From Pinguiococcus pyrenoidosus (Eukaryota; Sar; Pinguiophyceae; Pinguiochrysidales; Pinguiochrysidaceae), in NCBI GenBank assembly GCA_019677205.1, contig JAAMXY010000874.1:1-41472 (forward strand): a stretch of DNA of 41,472 bases, written 5' to 3'. The notes beneath the pieces are model-generated. The model had not been told where the DNA came from, ran no database searches, and worked only from the letters and a program-made list of their open reading frames with translations. This document shows, piece by piece, positions 30,201 to 39,009 of the stretch. A program made the position numbers and the translations under genes. Numbering within the stretch: position 1 is the first letter of the stretch; the number at the start of each line of letters is the position of its first letter.

Positions 30201-32284
30201 CCCGGCCCGCATAGATGCAACCGTGGCGGGAAGAGTGGCACGCGCTTGAGGAATGGACGCAAAGAGCGAGTCTTGAGAGCTTCAAAAGCAGGAGATGATG
30301 GACCGCTGGCTCGCTCAAGCCGTTCGTTCAGCTCGTTCACAGCTGGCCGTCCTGATCCATCTGCTGCCAGCAAAACCGCCACCAGCTCCGACGCGCCAGG
30401 TCTAAGAAGAACGTCGTCGTCAGCTTGTGTCGGCCTTGGAAACAATGAGCGAAGTGCCGTCTCAAGCACCGCGTCGCTTCCCCGGCGAAGAATCTCATGG
30501 AGAGCAGTGGACTTGTCCCTCTTCCTCTGTGACAGCGAAAATGAGAAGAGATTTGACGTGAGCATTGCACCGCGCTTAAGCAGAAGCTGAATGCACTCGG
30601 GACTCCAAAACAGCACTGCAAGGGACAGAAGGCTGTGACCATCTTGTTCGACCTTATTTAAATCCGGCCGCCCACATTCAGCATCCAAAAGCTGACGGAG
30701 AAGAGCAGACTTCCGCCCCTGGACAACAAGGCCCAAGAACGATCGTCCATGAAAAGCCTTGTCGCCATCGGAAAGGCATCCTAAGCATCTCTCGACGTCC
30801 TCCCGTGCGATCCATAAGAGAAAGCAGAGGTTGCTTTCCGCCAGTCTCCTGCGACAGCTTTCAAGGCTTGTGCCTAACCCGTCAAACACCTTGCCCCGGG
30901 GAATGCGAAGACCATACAGCTCAGCCAGGCCGTGGCACCATACCGAAGCCGACTCCGCCAGGGGTTTCGCGCCTTCATCGCCGATGGAGTTGTTGGAGAG
31001 GTTTAGCTGAGTGAGCTGTGGCATGCTCGGCAGTCCTCGCTCCGCCAGGGCTCTCGCGCCTTCATCGCCAATGGAGTTGCCGGAAAGGTTGAGCTGAGTG
31101 AGCTGCGGCACGCTCGGCAGTCCTCGCTCCACCAGGGCTTTCGCGCCTTCAGCGCCAAGGGAGTTGTTTCTAAGGTTAAGCTGAGTGAGCTGCGGCACGC
31201 TCGGCAGTCCTCGCTCCGCCAGAGCTCTCGCGCCTTCAGTGCCAATGGAGTTGACTCCAAGGTTAAGCTGAGTGAGCTGCGGCACGCTCGGCAGTCCTCG
31301 CTCCGCCAGGGCTTTGACGCCTTCATCGCCAATGAAGTTGCCTCTAAGATTGAGCTGAGTGAGCTGCGGCACGCACGGCAGCCCTCGCTCCGCCAGGGCT
31401 TTCGCGCCTTCAGCGCCAATGGAGTTGCTGGAAAGGTAGAGCTGAGTGAGCTGCGGCACGCGCGGCAGTCCTCGCTCCGCTAGGGCTTTCGCGCCTTCAG
31501 CGCCAATGGAGTTCCAGGAAAGGTAGAGCTGAGTGAGCTGCGGCACGCTTGGCAGTCCTCGCTCCGCCAGGGCTTTCGCGCCTTCAGCGCCAAGGGAGTT
31601 GTTTCTAAGGTCGAGCTGAGTGAGCTGCGGCACGCTCGGCAGTCCTCGCTCCGCCAGGGCTTGCACGCCTTCAGCGCCAATGAAGTTGCCTCCAAGGTAG
31701 AGCTGAGTGAGCTGCGGCACGCTCGGCAGTCCTCGCTCCGCCAGAGCTCTCGCGCCTTCAGTGCCAATGGAGTTGACTCCAAGGTTAAGCTGAGTGAGCT
31801 GCGGCACGCTCGGCAGTCCTCGCTCCGCCAGGGCTTTCGCGCCTTCATCGCCAATGGCGTTGTTGGAAAAGTCGAGCTGAGTGAGCTGCGGCACGCTCGG
31901 TAGTCCTCGCTCCGCCAGCGCTTTCGCGCCTTCATCGCCGACGTAGTTGTTGGAGAGGTCGAGCGCCGTCTCGTTGCCCTCGTAGGCTCTTCGCACACTT
32001 TCCCTCCACCACCCCGGCGCTCTTCCATACACTTCCGGCCACACTGGAGGCACGCGCGCGCTCATCTTGTGTTCCTGGTCTGCTGATGACCTGACAATAT
32101 CTGATAGAATCTGATCCTTCCTTCTGATGAAGTCTGCGGCGCTCGGAATTTGAGGCCATCTGCGCCCCAATCCAACTTCTGATCCAGAATCCTCGCTCCT
32201 CTCATAGGCAGTATCCACTCCGAAATCAGAAGAGAATATCCCTTGCTTCCCTATGACAAAGCCTTCACAATGCATGTTCCTCAA
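27245..32284 (-). CDS. LRR-ankyrin-Roc-COR-kinase protein (ROCO/LRRK-like), intronless
   Basis: One uninterrupted frame of 1679 residues. About residues 107-446 hold twelve ribonuclease-inhibitor-type LRRs of 29 residues (LPSVPQLTQLNLSGNSIGDE with variants). Near 545-620 are ankyrin-like pieces (DGHSLLSLAV, STALHEILRRG). At about 690-900 is a Roc GTPase: P-loop CGPGGAGKTLL and switch II FDHGGQQEF, with a divergent G4 region. A COR-like linker follows (IWDPNWFATAILGEFF near 1000). From about 1370 there is a complete Ser/Thr kinase: IGRGAFGHVY, ALKEIEYE, HRDIKPENLL, DFGLA and YMSPE, so catalytic residues are intact. ROCO proteins couple GTP-driven dimerisation to kinase output, often sensing ligands through LRRs. 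A second possible start is Met74 (MSARVPP). Lack of introns, against neighbours with many, is notable. Substrate and ligand are unknown. Confidence 0.93.
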   Translation of the reverse strand: MRNMHCEGFVIGKQGIFSSDFGVDTAYERSEDSGSEVGLGRRWPQIPSAADFIRRKDQILSDIVRSSADQEHKMSARVPPVWPEVYGRAPGWWRESVRRAYEGNETALDLSNNYVGDEGAKALAERGLPSVPQLTQLDFSNNAIGDEGAKALAERGLPSVPQLTQLNLGVNSIGTEGARALAERGLPSVPQLTQLYLGGNFIGAEGVQALAERGLPSVPQLTQLDLRNNSLGAEGAKALAERGLPSVPQLTQLYLSWNSIGAEGAKALAERGLPRVPQLTQLYLSSNSIGAEGAKALAERGLPCVPQLTQLNLRGNFIGDEGVKALAERGLPSVPQLTQLNLGVNSIGTEGARALAERGLPSVPQLTQLNLRNNSLGAEGAKALVERGLPSVPQLTQLNLSGNSIGDEGARALAERGLPSMPQLTQLNLSNNSIGDEGAKPLAESASVWCHGLAELYGLRIPRGKVFDGLGTSLESCRRRLAESNLCFLLWIAREDVERCLGCLSDGDKAFHGRSFLGLVVQGRKSALLRQLLDAECGRPDLNKVEQDGHSLLSLAVLFWSPECIQLLLKRGAMLTSNLFSFSLSQRKRDKSTALHEILRRGSDAVLETALRSLFPRPTQADDDVLLRPGASELVAVLLAADGSGRPAVNELNERLERASGPSSPAFEALKTRSLRPFLKRVPLFPPRLHLCGPGGAGKTLLRHQLLRDQSQVKKMQGMEFYAGRTRGVEIRRCAIAKGYVSGIRRKLDVQLFDHGGQQEFQVTYSSLLTQPLSIFVIVIPIDSAGLRNEQTGDVYRKPTNAADAAVELQFWLSLLETLAHDVNQVAVVANIFAGTSTKDRESHVTQLRRVMRSHRGDSQTETEGCVKFACDEPIVLDASSSTEWRSSGNLLGHLQQASSALQEASDAGSLDLTMPALCQPLFNAIPRVRRRGPLIQDAASAILAVREELGRIVEGLSDTALETLLDYAEQCGEIMLSREPTRATGKLQKTGLALVIWDPNWFATAILGEFFQPAVWRESLLRSVRMRREDVVSSLRQILINDERAQADEDMLQLLPDVLEQMRLCVPIGSQREEWFPAFLNTAEKHTGFCEADESLEREEASASETLLKYLHVDARDAKYGSARTCGRLLLLKDRFGEGVTRHTELKTIFPCGSFSRFQARVLEAFPIPADEDRSASSPQPEGCETFLSRNFVRLSWRGDDGKLCYFHSLMLHNDRGIEFAWIAWLWASSSKVNVFLEGQRQGDMFAVMDQMIEWVEEASTIKRRKPGLKIERLRPSAFFADKSTLLADGHDSFLKAYESEGIPDYTRSGGVSERKGHEGDEEDHEQEEAGHPDGEPGGQDATDMLKIEFAVAMLLPDLKRYDLTNFSSRASIGRGAFGHVYRAVDPWNGTIALKEIEYETREELQGILKELDQLQKAQCEHVVEFHGYYIKPQDGGLPSLGLVLSYADLGSFRTLLNFVRSREVQPQSDALLRGVLMTVLHSLAKGMELLHANGILHRDIKPENLLLFMPSNAEQAFQVKFCDFGLARECSGKSNSLKTARVGTQLYMSPEVAPGRYEGGPVPYSFESDCFSVGMVLNEACFSLFSSEDDLRELCGEGKELPPPRMPLPETVSELQPIRNKCTEFRPQHRYHHDRKRLSAALKAISYQEAAPSEELTAFLTSLQEYNEQCIQERNSL
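30947..31966 (-). repeat. Tandem 87-bp LRR-coding repeat array
   Basis: Eleven consecutive 87-bp units plus one diverged first unit, each coding one LRR. The units are so alike at DNA level that two other minus-strand frames stay open for 138 and 182 codons. Changes cluster at the variable LRR positions (NLG, YLG, DLR, NLR, YLS). This points to recent unit duplication or gene conversion. Confidence 0.95.
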
Positions 32285-32668
32285 GAGAAGCCTTTGTCTT
32301 CTGTCTTCTGTCGCAGCTGATTTCTCCTTCTTGCGACCGTGACGGTACTGTAGTTGTTCTTACTGAAATGCAGCGGCGTTGGACGCCGCACACAACAGAG
32401 CTGTTTTTGCACATGTTGGCGCATCTCCAGTGCTGTGCTTTGAGTCCGGTCTCGTCGAGCAGATTCGCTATTTGGCATCCGGTGCGCGCACTTTCAGCAG
32501 TCAAGCATGCACGCCCACGCTCTTCGAGCAGGAGATATTTCCCCGCAAACCTCTGTGCAGCCTGCGATCTGCTCTCACCTTGCCCACATCCACGCTGGGT
32601 CCTGTGGCTTTGCTGGCTTTCGCGCAGCGAAAGCCAGCGGCTCCACGGCGGAGCACGGAATCACCGCG
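32285..32668. other. Intergenic region between two minus-strand genes
   Basis: About 385 bases holding the 3' end of the C5orf34-like gene and the promoter of the LRR-kinase gene. It contains a strong hairpin at 32612-32638. No other feature is seen. Confidence 0.55.
32612..32638. other. 12-bp perfect inverted repeat (hairpin) in 3' flank
   Basis: Arms gctggctttcgc and gcgaaagccagc separated by three bases (gca). It lies about 31 bases past the stop codon of the C5orf34-like gene, so it would form a stem-loop in that transcript's 3' UTR. It could mark mRNA 3'-end processing or stability, or be the trace of a small insertion. Confidence 0.7.
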
Positions 32669-34479
32669 CTACACGGCCTTGGAATTGGCATAGGCCCATT
32701 TCGCGAACGTCAGCACTTGTGCTCGAGCTTTGACCAGTTGCTGACTCATGGGCGCGCGGAGATGCATGCGCGTCTCCGTCCCGTCATTCAGCACCGCGCT
32801 CATCGCCATGAGAGAGAAATCCACCGTGACGATCGTCTTGTCCTGCAGCCGAGCTTGCACAACCCGGTCTTCCCCGTCCCGATATGCGTTGAACGTTCCT
32901 AGCGACGGATGCGCCATCCGAATCACCAAGTCCCCGCGGATCTGCACACCGAGGCCTTCCTGCACAACGAACGGATCCTCCAGGGCGGTTGGTACCGCAG
33001 CATCGACCGCACATACGGGCCGCGACGAGGAATATAGGTAGGACCTCCTCAACGCCAGCGCATGCCTCAGAAACGGTCGAAGTCGGTAGCGGTGGGAGAC
33101 ACTGAACACCTGTTCCCCGGGAGACCCCTGGCCCTTGCGGGACCGTTCGACTCCAATCCCTGCATACTGGACAAGCACTCCGAGCGCATCTTGTGCCGAG
33201 AGAGCTTGGGCGTGGAGTTGGAGTCCCTTTCCCAGTTCCTGCGCCGTGACTGCTTGGGCAGCATCGTCGCTTGAGGCCCGGGTCACCGCCACTCTGTGGT
33301 GCTCGACATGCATCCCGTCCCCGGAGACCAGCAAGCAGGACCTGTCCGTCTTGATGAACACCGCGACCCCACACAATCTCCTTCCCGCTGAGGGGTCGCT
33401 AGGCAGCAGAATGGAAGTCGCGCCGGCGGTGTCATCCACAAGGATCGGCTGTCCAAAGGCGTCGACAGCAGGTTCCGGCGTCGGCCGCATCAGCTGAACA
33501 CGAAGGATTTCCTACAGAAAGGAAAAGAAAAGAAACGAAACGAAAGACAGGGCAAAGCACCAAAACTTCAGCATCTGCGTTGATCCGTATCTTTCGAAGT
33601 CGTCAAAGAACGCCATCTGCCTCTTCATACCTTCGTGGGGATGCAGGGGAAAAGGGACTCGTCGGGCAAGGCAGCAGCATTGCTGCCCACCTGCGCTTCC
33701 GGCAGATCCCAGGAGCATCGACTCGTCGAGCGCCTTCTCTCCCTCTCCCTAACCCTCTCCCTCTCCACTCGATAAGGATTCGTCCAGGGCGTCGCTCCAT
33801 CTCCGCGCGCCAAAGTCGCAGCAGCCACCTGCGCAGTCTTGGCGGCTACTTCGCAGGCGAGGCCGACGCCGTGCCGAAAGCACTCCGGGGTATTTTCTGG
33901 ACGGCACAGGAAGGAGTGCCAGACGCCACAGCCTGGCTTGGCATCTTCATAACCATTAGGATCCGGCTCCACCGGCAAGAAGCACCTGATGTGCACAAGC
34001 TGCTTATGCGCCAGAAGGCGAACAGAGCAATTTCCCTCGAGGGAAGAAACCTCCACGTCGCCATTGTCCAAGACACAGCCTCTGCCCTTCCGCAGCGACA
34101 TCGCGTCCGCATCAAAAGTACATCGACGACCGAAGAGCTCCTGCCGCCGCGCAACTCGCGAGCGAAACACGTGAAAGCTGTTGAACACCCTCTTCGGCAC
34201 TTGCGGCGAAGTGTGGAACAGAAAGCGATTTCGAAAGCGCGCCGCGTCGTGCACCAGATAATGCTCTCGGCAAAGGCAAAAGCGACTGCGGTGGCGCTCT
34301 TCCCCGCCATCCGGAGACAGCACGACGTAGCGCTCCGAGCTCCTATCTAGGACGAGCACCGATGCGGAGCCGGGCGTCGCCTTGGGCGGTGCGCGCCGCC
34401 AGGATCGCGGAGGAGGTAGCAACACCGTAGAACCATCCGCGAGCAGCACGCGGCGGATGCCTGCGTCCAACTGAGACAT
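32669..34479 (-). CDS. C5orf34-like protein (tentative)
   Basis: Two exons on the minus strand: 33631-34479 and 32669-33511, split by a 119-nt intron (gtatga donor, pyrimidine-rich tract, ctgtag acceptor), giving 563 residues. The N-terminal part has DGSTVLLPPP, RYVVLSPDGGEERHRSRF and HDAARFRNRFLFH. Near the C-terminus are LGTFNAYRDGEDRVVQARLQ and DKTIVTVDFSLMAM. The order (ligand-like beta segments, then an R-x-R-F ... RFRNRF box, then a C-terminal beta-rich domain) recalls animal C5orf34, which has DUF4524 and DUF4520 domains of unknown function. That assignment is from memory of the pattern and is tentative. The middle is Arg/Glu-rich and probably disordered. It shares a 207-base divergent promoter region with the DHX37 gene. 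Confidence 0.75.
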
Positions 34480-34686
34480 GGTGAGTCTGGAGAGCGGCGG
34501 TTCGGGAGATGTCCAAGATTTGAAGCGTTTTGGCGGGAAAACACACTTGGTTGGGTACTCTTCGAAAAGTACTTATCACGCTGTCCTTCTCGCAATTTTA
34601 CGTCAAGTACTACCGAGAATCACTAGACTTGGGGAGAGAGGGTGTAAACAGCGAGACCCTGCGGCGCTCGGCGAAGACCCCACAAG
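34480..34686. promoter_or_regulatory. Short divergent promoter region
   Basis: Only 207 bases separate the ATGs of the C5orf34-like gene (minus) and the DHX37 gene (plus), so promoters and 5' UTRs of both must fit here. The agtactt/aagtact motif occurs in both orientations near 34568 and 34604. Shared control is inferred from spacing only. Confidence 0.5.
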
Positions 34687-37600
34687 ATGTCGGATGACGA
34701 CGCCTCTGAGGATGACCTGTCCTACACCACCAGCAACGACATCCTCGTGCTGCCCAGTCGGCGCTCCAAGCGCGCCAAACCGTCGGCCCGTCCCAAAGTG
34801 GACGAGGACGACGTCCAGACGCAGCTGACGCTCAGCCGGCGCAAAAAGCGCCGGCTGAAGCAGATCGCCGAGCAGCGCGCGCGCGCAGAGCGTCGGGAGG
34901 CTGTGCTAAAGCGCCTCAAGGAGTCCAAGATCTCCGAAGCGCATCTGCAGCTCTTACGGCGCTCTGGCGAGTTGGGACAGAAGGACACGCGGCGCCAGCG
35001 CCTCCGGCGCCTCTTGCGCAAAGAGCGCGCGGGCCTCCAACTGGACGCGGCCGAAGCGCGAGAGCTCTATGTGCTGGATGAGGGTGAATCGCCTCAGAAA
35101 CGGGTTAAAACCGCAGCGGCTGCCGGCGAAAAGTCGGGCTTTTTAGCGGAGAAGGCCGGCGCTTCTTCGTCAGAGGACGAAGACGGCGGTGGAACTGCGG
35201 AAAAAGACGCGGATGTGCATGACAGGAATGCCAGGGAGGATTTCGAGAAGAGCAAGGTCCAAGCTGCGGAAGAGCAGAAGTCTGAGAAAGGCTCGGAGCA
35301 ACAGCCAAGCAAACCTACGGCGGCTGCCTCGGTGATCAGCGGCATTTTGGCGGACATTGCAAAGATTCGGCAGCGGCAAACTTCGTCCGCATCGCAAGCG
35401 AAGCAAGCTCCGACCCACGACCAGGCAGCCGCGGTGGAAGATCGAAGCTCTGCAAAGGGAGGTGAAGAAGAAAAGAACCAGGATAGCAATGCTGCGGCGC
35501 CTTTCCTTCCGGTCGAGATCGATGACTCCTGGGTGGGTCGGGAAGCCTCGGAAGAGGTCCGGCGAGCGGCGGCGGAGGCCGCCTGGGAGCGGATGAAGAA
35601 TCTCTCTGCGTACGCGCTGCGGAGGGAGCAGGTCAGCCGACCAGACGCCATCCAAGAAAGCCGCGTGATGCTGCCGGTGGTCAGCATGGAGATGGAGATC
35701 ATGGATGCGATCCACAACAACGACTTCGTTGTCCTCTGCGGAGAGACGGGCAGCGGAAAGTCCACGCAAGTGCCGCAATTCCTCGTGGAGGCTGGTTACT
35801 GCCGCGAAGGAAAATACCTCATCGGGTCGACGCAGCCGCGCCGCGTCGCCGCCATCAGCACCGCGAACAGGATTGAAGAAGAGATGGGCGGCGACCCGGC
35901 GCTGCCGCCCAGCCGGAGGAAGGTGGTCCACGCGGTGCGCTATGACGTCCAGAAGCCTGGGCCGGATGCACGGATCAAGGTGATGACGGACGGCATCCTG
36001 CTGCAAGAGCTGAAGAGCGACCTGCTGCTGAAGCGCTACAGCTGTATTGTGCTGGACGAGGCGCACGAGAGAAACATCAACACCGACATCTTGGTGGGCA
36101 TTCTGAGCCGGGGCGTCCCGCTCCGGCGAAGGCTCTTCCAAGAGGGACTAGCCCTCATTGAAGCGGCCACGACAGACGAGCAGCGGGAGCAGGCGCTGGC
36201 GCAGCTGGTCTATCCACTGCGAATCGTCATCATGAGCGCTACGCTGCGAGTGCAGGAGTACTCGGAGAATGCACGCCTTTTCCCCATTGCGGGAAAGCGC
36301 CCGCCAGTTGTCACCGTCGAGGCACGGCAGTATCCGGTGACGATTCACCACGCGAAGCGGACCGAGCTGGACAACTACGCGGACGTCGCTTTCAGCAAGG
36401 TGATGAGCATCCATCGGAGATTGCCGGCGGGCGGCATCCTCTTGTTCTTGACGGGAAGGCGAGATATCGAGAGCATGGTGCGGCGCCTCGATCGAGCCAT
36501 CAATGGAGGGCCAAAGGCGTCGGGCCGGAAAGACCAGGATAGCAAAGGTGCACCCGGCGGGGAGCAACAGGAGATAGAAGATGAGGCAGCTGCGCTCGAC
36601 GCGTGGAACCGAGAAGACGACGAGGACGTTGATCTCGATTTCGAAGGACAGGACGAGTATGACGAGCTCGAAAAGATTGACGACGAGCTTGAAGAAGGTG
36701 ACGAGGAAGACGACGGTGCCGAAGAAGAGGAGGCGGCCGGAAAGGATGCCGCCTTGGAAGCCGATCGCACCGCTGCGGCCCCTCCCTCGCCGGCGGTGGT
36801 GCTCCCGCTGTACGCGATGCTGGACAAGAGGAAGCAAAGCCGCATCTTCCAGGAGGCAAATCGTTGCGCGCAGGAGGACGGCCAAGAGGATCTGCCGCGA
36901 CTGATTGTCGTGGCAACCAACGTCGCCGAGACGAGCCTGACAATCCCAGGCATCAAGTATGTCGTGGATCCCGGGCGCTCGAAGCGGCGCGTCGAGTCAT
37001 CGACCGCTCAGGACCCGTCGTTGGCAGGATCGGTCGCCTCCTACGAGGTCGGCTGGATATCGCAGGCCTCGGCAAGGCAGCGAGCTGGCCGAGCCGGCCG
37101 TACGGGGCCGGGGCACTGCTACCGCCTGTACAGCAGCGCCGTTTTCGCCAACACCTTCCGGGACTTCGACACGCCAGAGATTGAGACGCGTGCGCTGACC
37201 AATGTGGTTCTCATGCTGAAAGGCCTCGGCATCACCCAGACGCTAAACTTCCCGTTTGTGTCGCCTCCGCCCGAAGGACGCGTGGCTCGGGCCATCAAGA
37301 CGTTGGAGACGCTCGGAGCGCTGCAGATGGATGTCAAATCCCTCCTGGCGGCTCGAAGGGCGGGCGTCTCGATCGAGGCCATCACAGGCGTGACTGAGCT
37401 CGGCACCGCGATGACGCGCTTCCCCGTGGATGCCCGGGCGGCGCGAATGCTCGTCGCTGGAATTGGCCTCGGGGAAGAGATGCTCCTGTACGCCATCGCT
37501 GCCGTCGCCGTCCTCAGCGAAGGCACTCCCTTTCTGCCCCTCGACAGATCTGCATCTGATGCGCTTGCAAAACCCAGCGAGACATCGGTGGTAGAAGCGG

Positions 37601-39009
37601 CGACGGCCGCCGGACGCGAGACTGCAAACCAAAAGCAAGCTTTCCAACGTATTCGAGAAAGCAGGATGCCCTTCATCGACTCGAGTTCCGACGTGCTCAC
37701 AAGACTACGGGCCGCTGGCGCCTTCCTTTACGCAGAGCAGTCCGGGAAGTCGGGAGATCCACGACGGCACCGGAAGGGGACGAAGCGTGGCCGCGAAGCG
37801 GAGCAGTTCTGCCGCGACCGTGGGTTGCATGCGAATACACTGCAGCGCATCCGGTCGCTCATCCTGCAGCTGAGCGTCGTGGTGCAGCGAGCATGTGGCG
37901 GGGCGATCCAGGTGCCCGAGCTGCGGCATTTGGTGCCTCCGACTCCGGCGCAGGAGGCCAAGATTCGCGGCGTCGTCGCCGCTGGGCTCGTCGAGAACAT
38001 TGCGAAACGGGTCCCATCCGACGCGGCGCTCGCTTTCGTACCGCACATGGTCGAAAAAGCTGTGGAGCAGAGGAGGCTTCACCACGAGGACAACAGCGGG
38101 GCGGACCAAAAGCCTGAGCTGGACCCGCGGGAGCTGAAGAGGCGATACACGAGGAGCATCACTTCGAGCGTGGTGTATGTTGCGATGGAGGGCGCGGAAG
38201 TGCAGCTTCTCTTCGTTCATCCCGAGTCCTACTACCAGCCGTCGCCCAAGGTCGACTACGTGTGCTATGATGCCCTCGTGCAGGGCGGTGGGAAGGCGCC
38301 GAAGACGTACATGACCTGCGTCACGGCCATCGACGAGGAGATGCTCTACGCGGCGGCCAAGCATTCGACAGTCCTGAAGCAGGGCAGCCCCACGGCCACG
38401 CCCGCGCCCAAGTATGACGCGCAGCTGGGGGAAGTCACGTGCACGGTGCGGCCGCGGATCGGGCCGTCGGAATGGATCTTGCAGCCGATCCGTGTGCCCA
38501 TGCGGGAAGCACACCAGGCTTCGCTCAGGGAGATGTTTCAGGAAGAGATTGTGCGGATGTCCGGTTTCTCCGAAGATGCCAAGCTTCAGCGGAGCTCCAT
38601 GCTGGAAGAGGCCGGTCTCGACGCGCTTCGCTCCCGCCTGCAGCGCCAGCGCAAGAAGTATGAGCAGCTCGAGGAGCGGTGGTTCGCGCGCTTCCTTCTG
38701 GAGGGGAAGACGGCGAAGTGCTTCTCGCCCCTGTTCAAGAAGGGCTTCTACCTCGAGAACCCATCACGAGTCGTTTCCGACGCTCCGCCGAAGAGTCTGT
38801 CCATGTTCTTGGCGGGCGTCCGACGCCTGAGACAGGAAGCTGCTGGCGATCTGTACCCGATGAGTCGGAAGCAGCTGACGTCAAAGTGGTCTCGCGACGC
38901 TACCTTCCTTCAGAAGGAGACGCTCCAGCTGCTGCAGCGCGAGCATCGTGAGCAGGTAGAGAAGGCTTGGCCGAAGCTCATAGAGCGAGAGCTTGCGAGA
39001 AAGGTCTAG
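34687..39009 (+). CDS. DHX37: DEAH-box RNA helicase DHX37/Dhr1 (ribosome biogenesis)
   Basis: Single exon, 1440 residues. The N-terminus is charged, with a lysine-rich SRRKKRRLKQIAEQ stretch like Ecm16/DHX37. Helicase motifs in order: GETGSGKSTQVPQF (I, near residue 352), STQPRRVAA (Ia), LDEAHERNINTD (II, near 456), IMSATLRVQEY (III), LTGRRDIESM (IV), VATNVAETSLTIPG (V) and QRAGRAGRTGPGHCYRLY (VI). Between motifs IV and V is a long acidic insertion (about residues 610-700), as in Dhr1. The C-terminal helicase-associated and OB regions follow (SYYQPSPKVDYVCYDALVQ). Dhr1/DHX37 unwinds U3 snoRNA from pre-rRNA during small-subunit assembly in the nucleolus. The ATG at 34687 is the first in frame and sits just after a purine-rich leader. 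No introns interrupt 4.3 kb. Confidence 0.95.
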   Translation: MSDDDASEDDLSYTTSNDILVLPSRRSKRAKPSARPKVDEDDVQTQLTLSRRKKRRLKQIAEQRARAERREAVLKRLKESKISEAHLQLLRRSGELGQKDTRRQRLRRLLRKERAGLQLDAAEARELYVLDEGESPQKRVKTAAAAGEKSGFLAEKAGASSSEDEDGGGTAEKDADVHDRNAREDFEKSKVQAAEEQKSEKGSEQQPSKPTAAASVISGILADIAKIRQRQTSSASQAKQAPTHDQAAAVEDRSSAKGGEEEKNQDSNAAAPFLPVEIDDSWVGREASEEVRRAAAEAAWERMKNLSAYALRREQVSRPDAIQESRVMLPVVSMEMEIMDAIHNNDFVVLCGETGSGKSTQVPQFLVEAGYCREGKYLIGSTQPRRVAAISTANRIEEEMGGDPALPPSRRKVVHAVRYDVQKPGPDARIKVMTDGILLQELKSDLLLKRYSCIVLDEAHERNINTDILVGILSRGVPLRRRLFQEGLALIEAATTDEQREQALAQLVYPLRIVIMSATLRVQEYSENARLFPIAGKRPPVVTVEARQYPVTIHHAKRTELDNYADVAFSKVMSIHRRLPAGGILLFLTGRRDIESMVRRLDRAINGGPKASGRKDQDSKGAPGGEQQEIEDEAAALDAWNREDDEDVDLDFEGQDEYDELEKIDDELEEGDEEDDGAEEEEAAGKDAALEADRTAAAPPSPAVVLPLYAMLDKRKQSRIFQEANRCAQEDGQEDLPRLIVVATNVAETSLTIPGIKYVVDPGRSKRRVESSTAQDPSLAGSVASYEVGWISQASARQRAGRAGRTGPGHCYRLYSSAVFANTFRDFDTPEIETRALTNVVLMLKGLGITQTLNFPFVSPPPEGRVARAIKTLETLGALQMDVKSLLAARRAGVSIEAITGVTELGTAMTRFPVDARAARMLVAGIGLGEEMLLYAIAAVAVLSEGTPFLPLDRSASDALAKPSETSVVEAATAAGRETANQKQAFQRIRESRMPFIDSSSDVLTRLRAAGAFLYAEQSGKSGDPRRHRKGTKRGREAEQFCRDRGLHANTLQRIRSLILQLSVVVQRACGGAIQVPELRHLVPPTPAQEAKIRGVVAAGLVENIAKRVPSDAALAFVPHMVEKAVEQRRLHHEDNSGADQKPELDPRELKRRYTRSITSSVVYVAMEGAEVQLLFVHPESYYQPSPKVDYVCYDALVQGGGKAPKTYMTCVTAIDEEMLYAAAKHSTVLKQGSPTATPAPKYDAQLGEVTCTVRPRIGPSEWILQPIRVPMREAHQASLREMFQEEIVRMSGFSEDAKLQRSSMLEEAGLDALRSRLQRQRKKYEQLEERWFARFLLEGKTAKCFSPLFKKGFYLENPSRVVSDAPPKSLSMFLAGVRRLRQEAAGDLYPMSRKQLTSKWSRDATFLQKETLQLLQREHREQVEKAWPKLIERELARKV

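Noticed and set aside
35094-36141. Minus-strand ORFs inside DHX37
   Set aside because: Shadows of the acidic and Ala-rich coding parts (Ser/Phe runs); no independent support.
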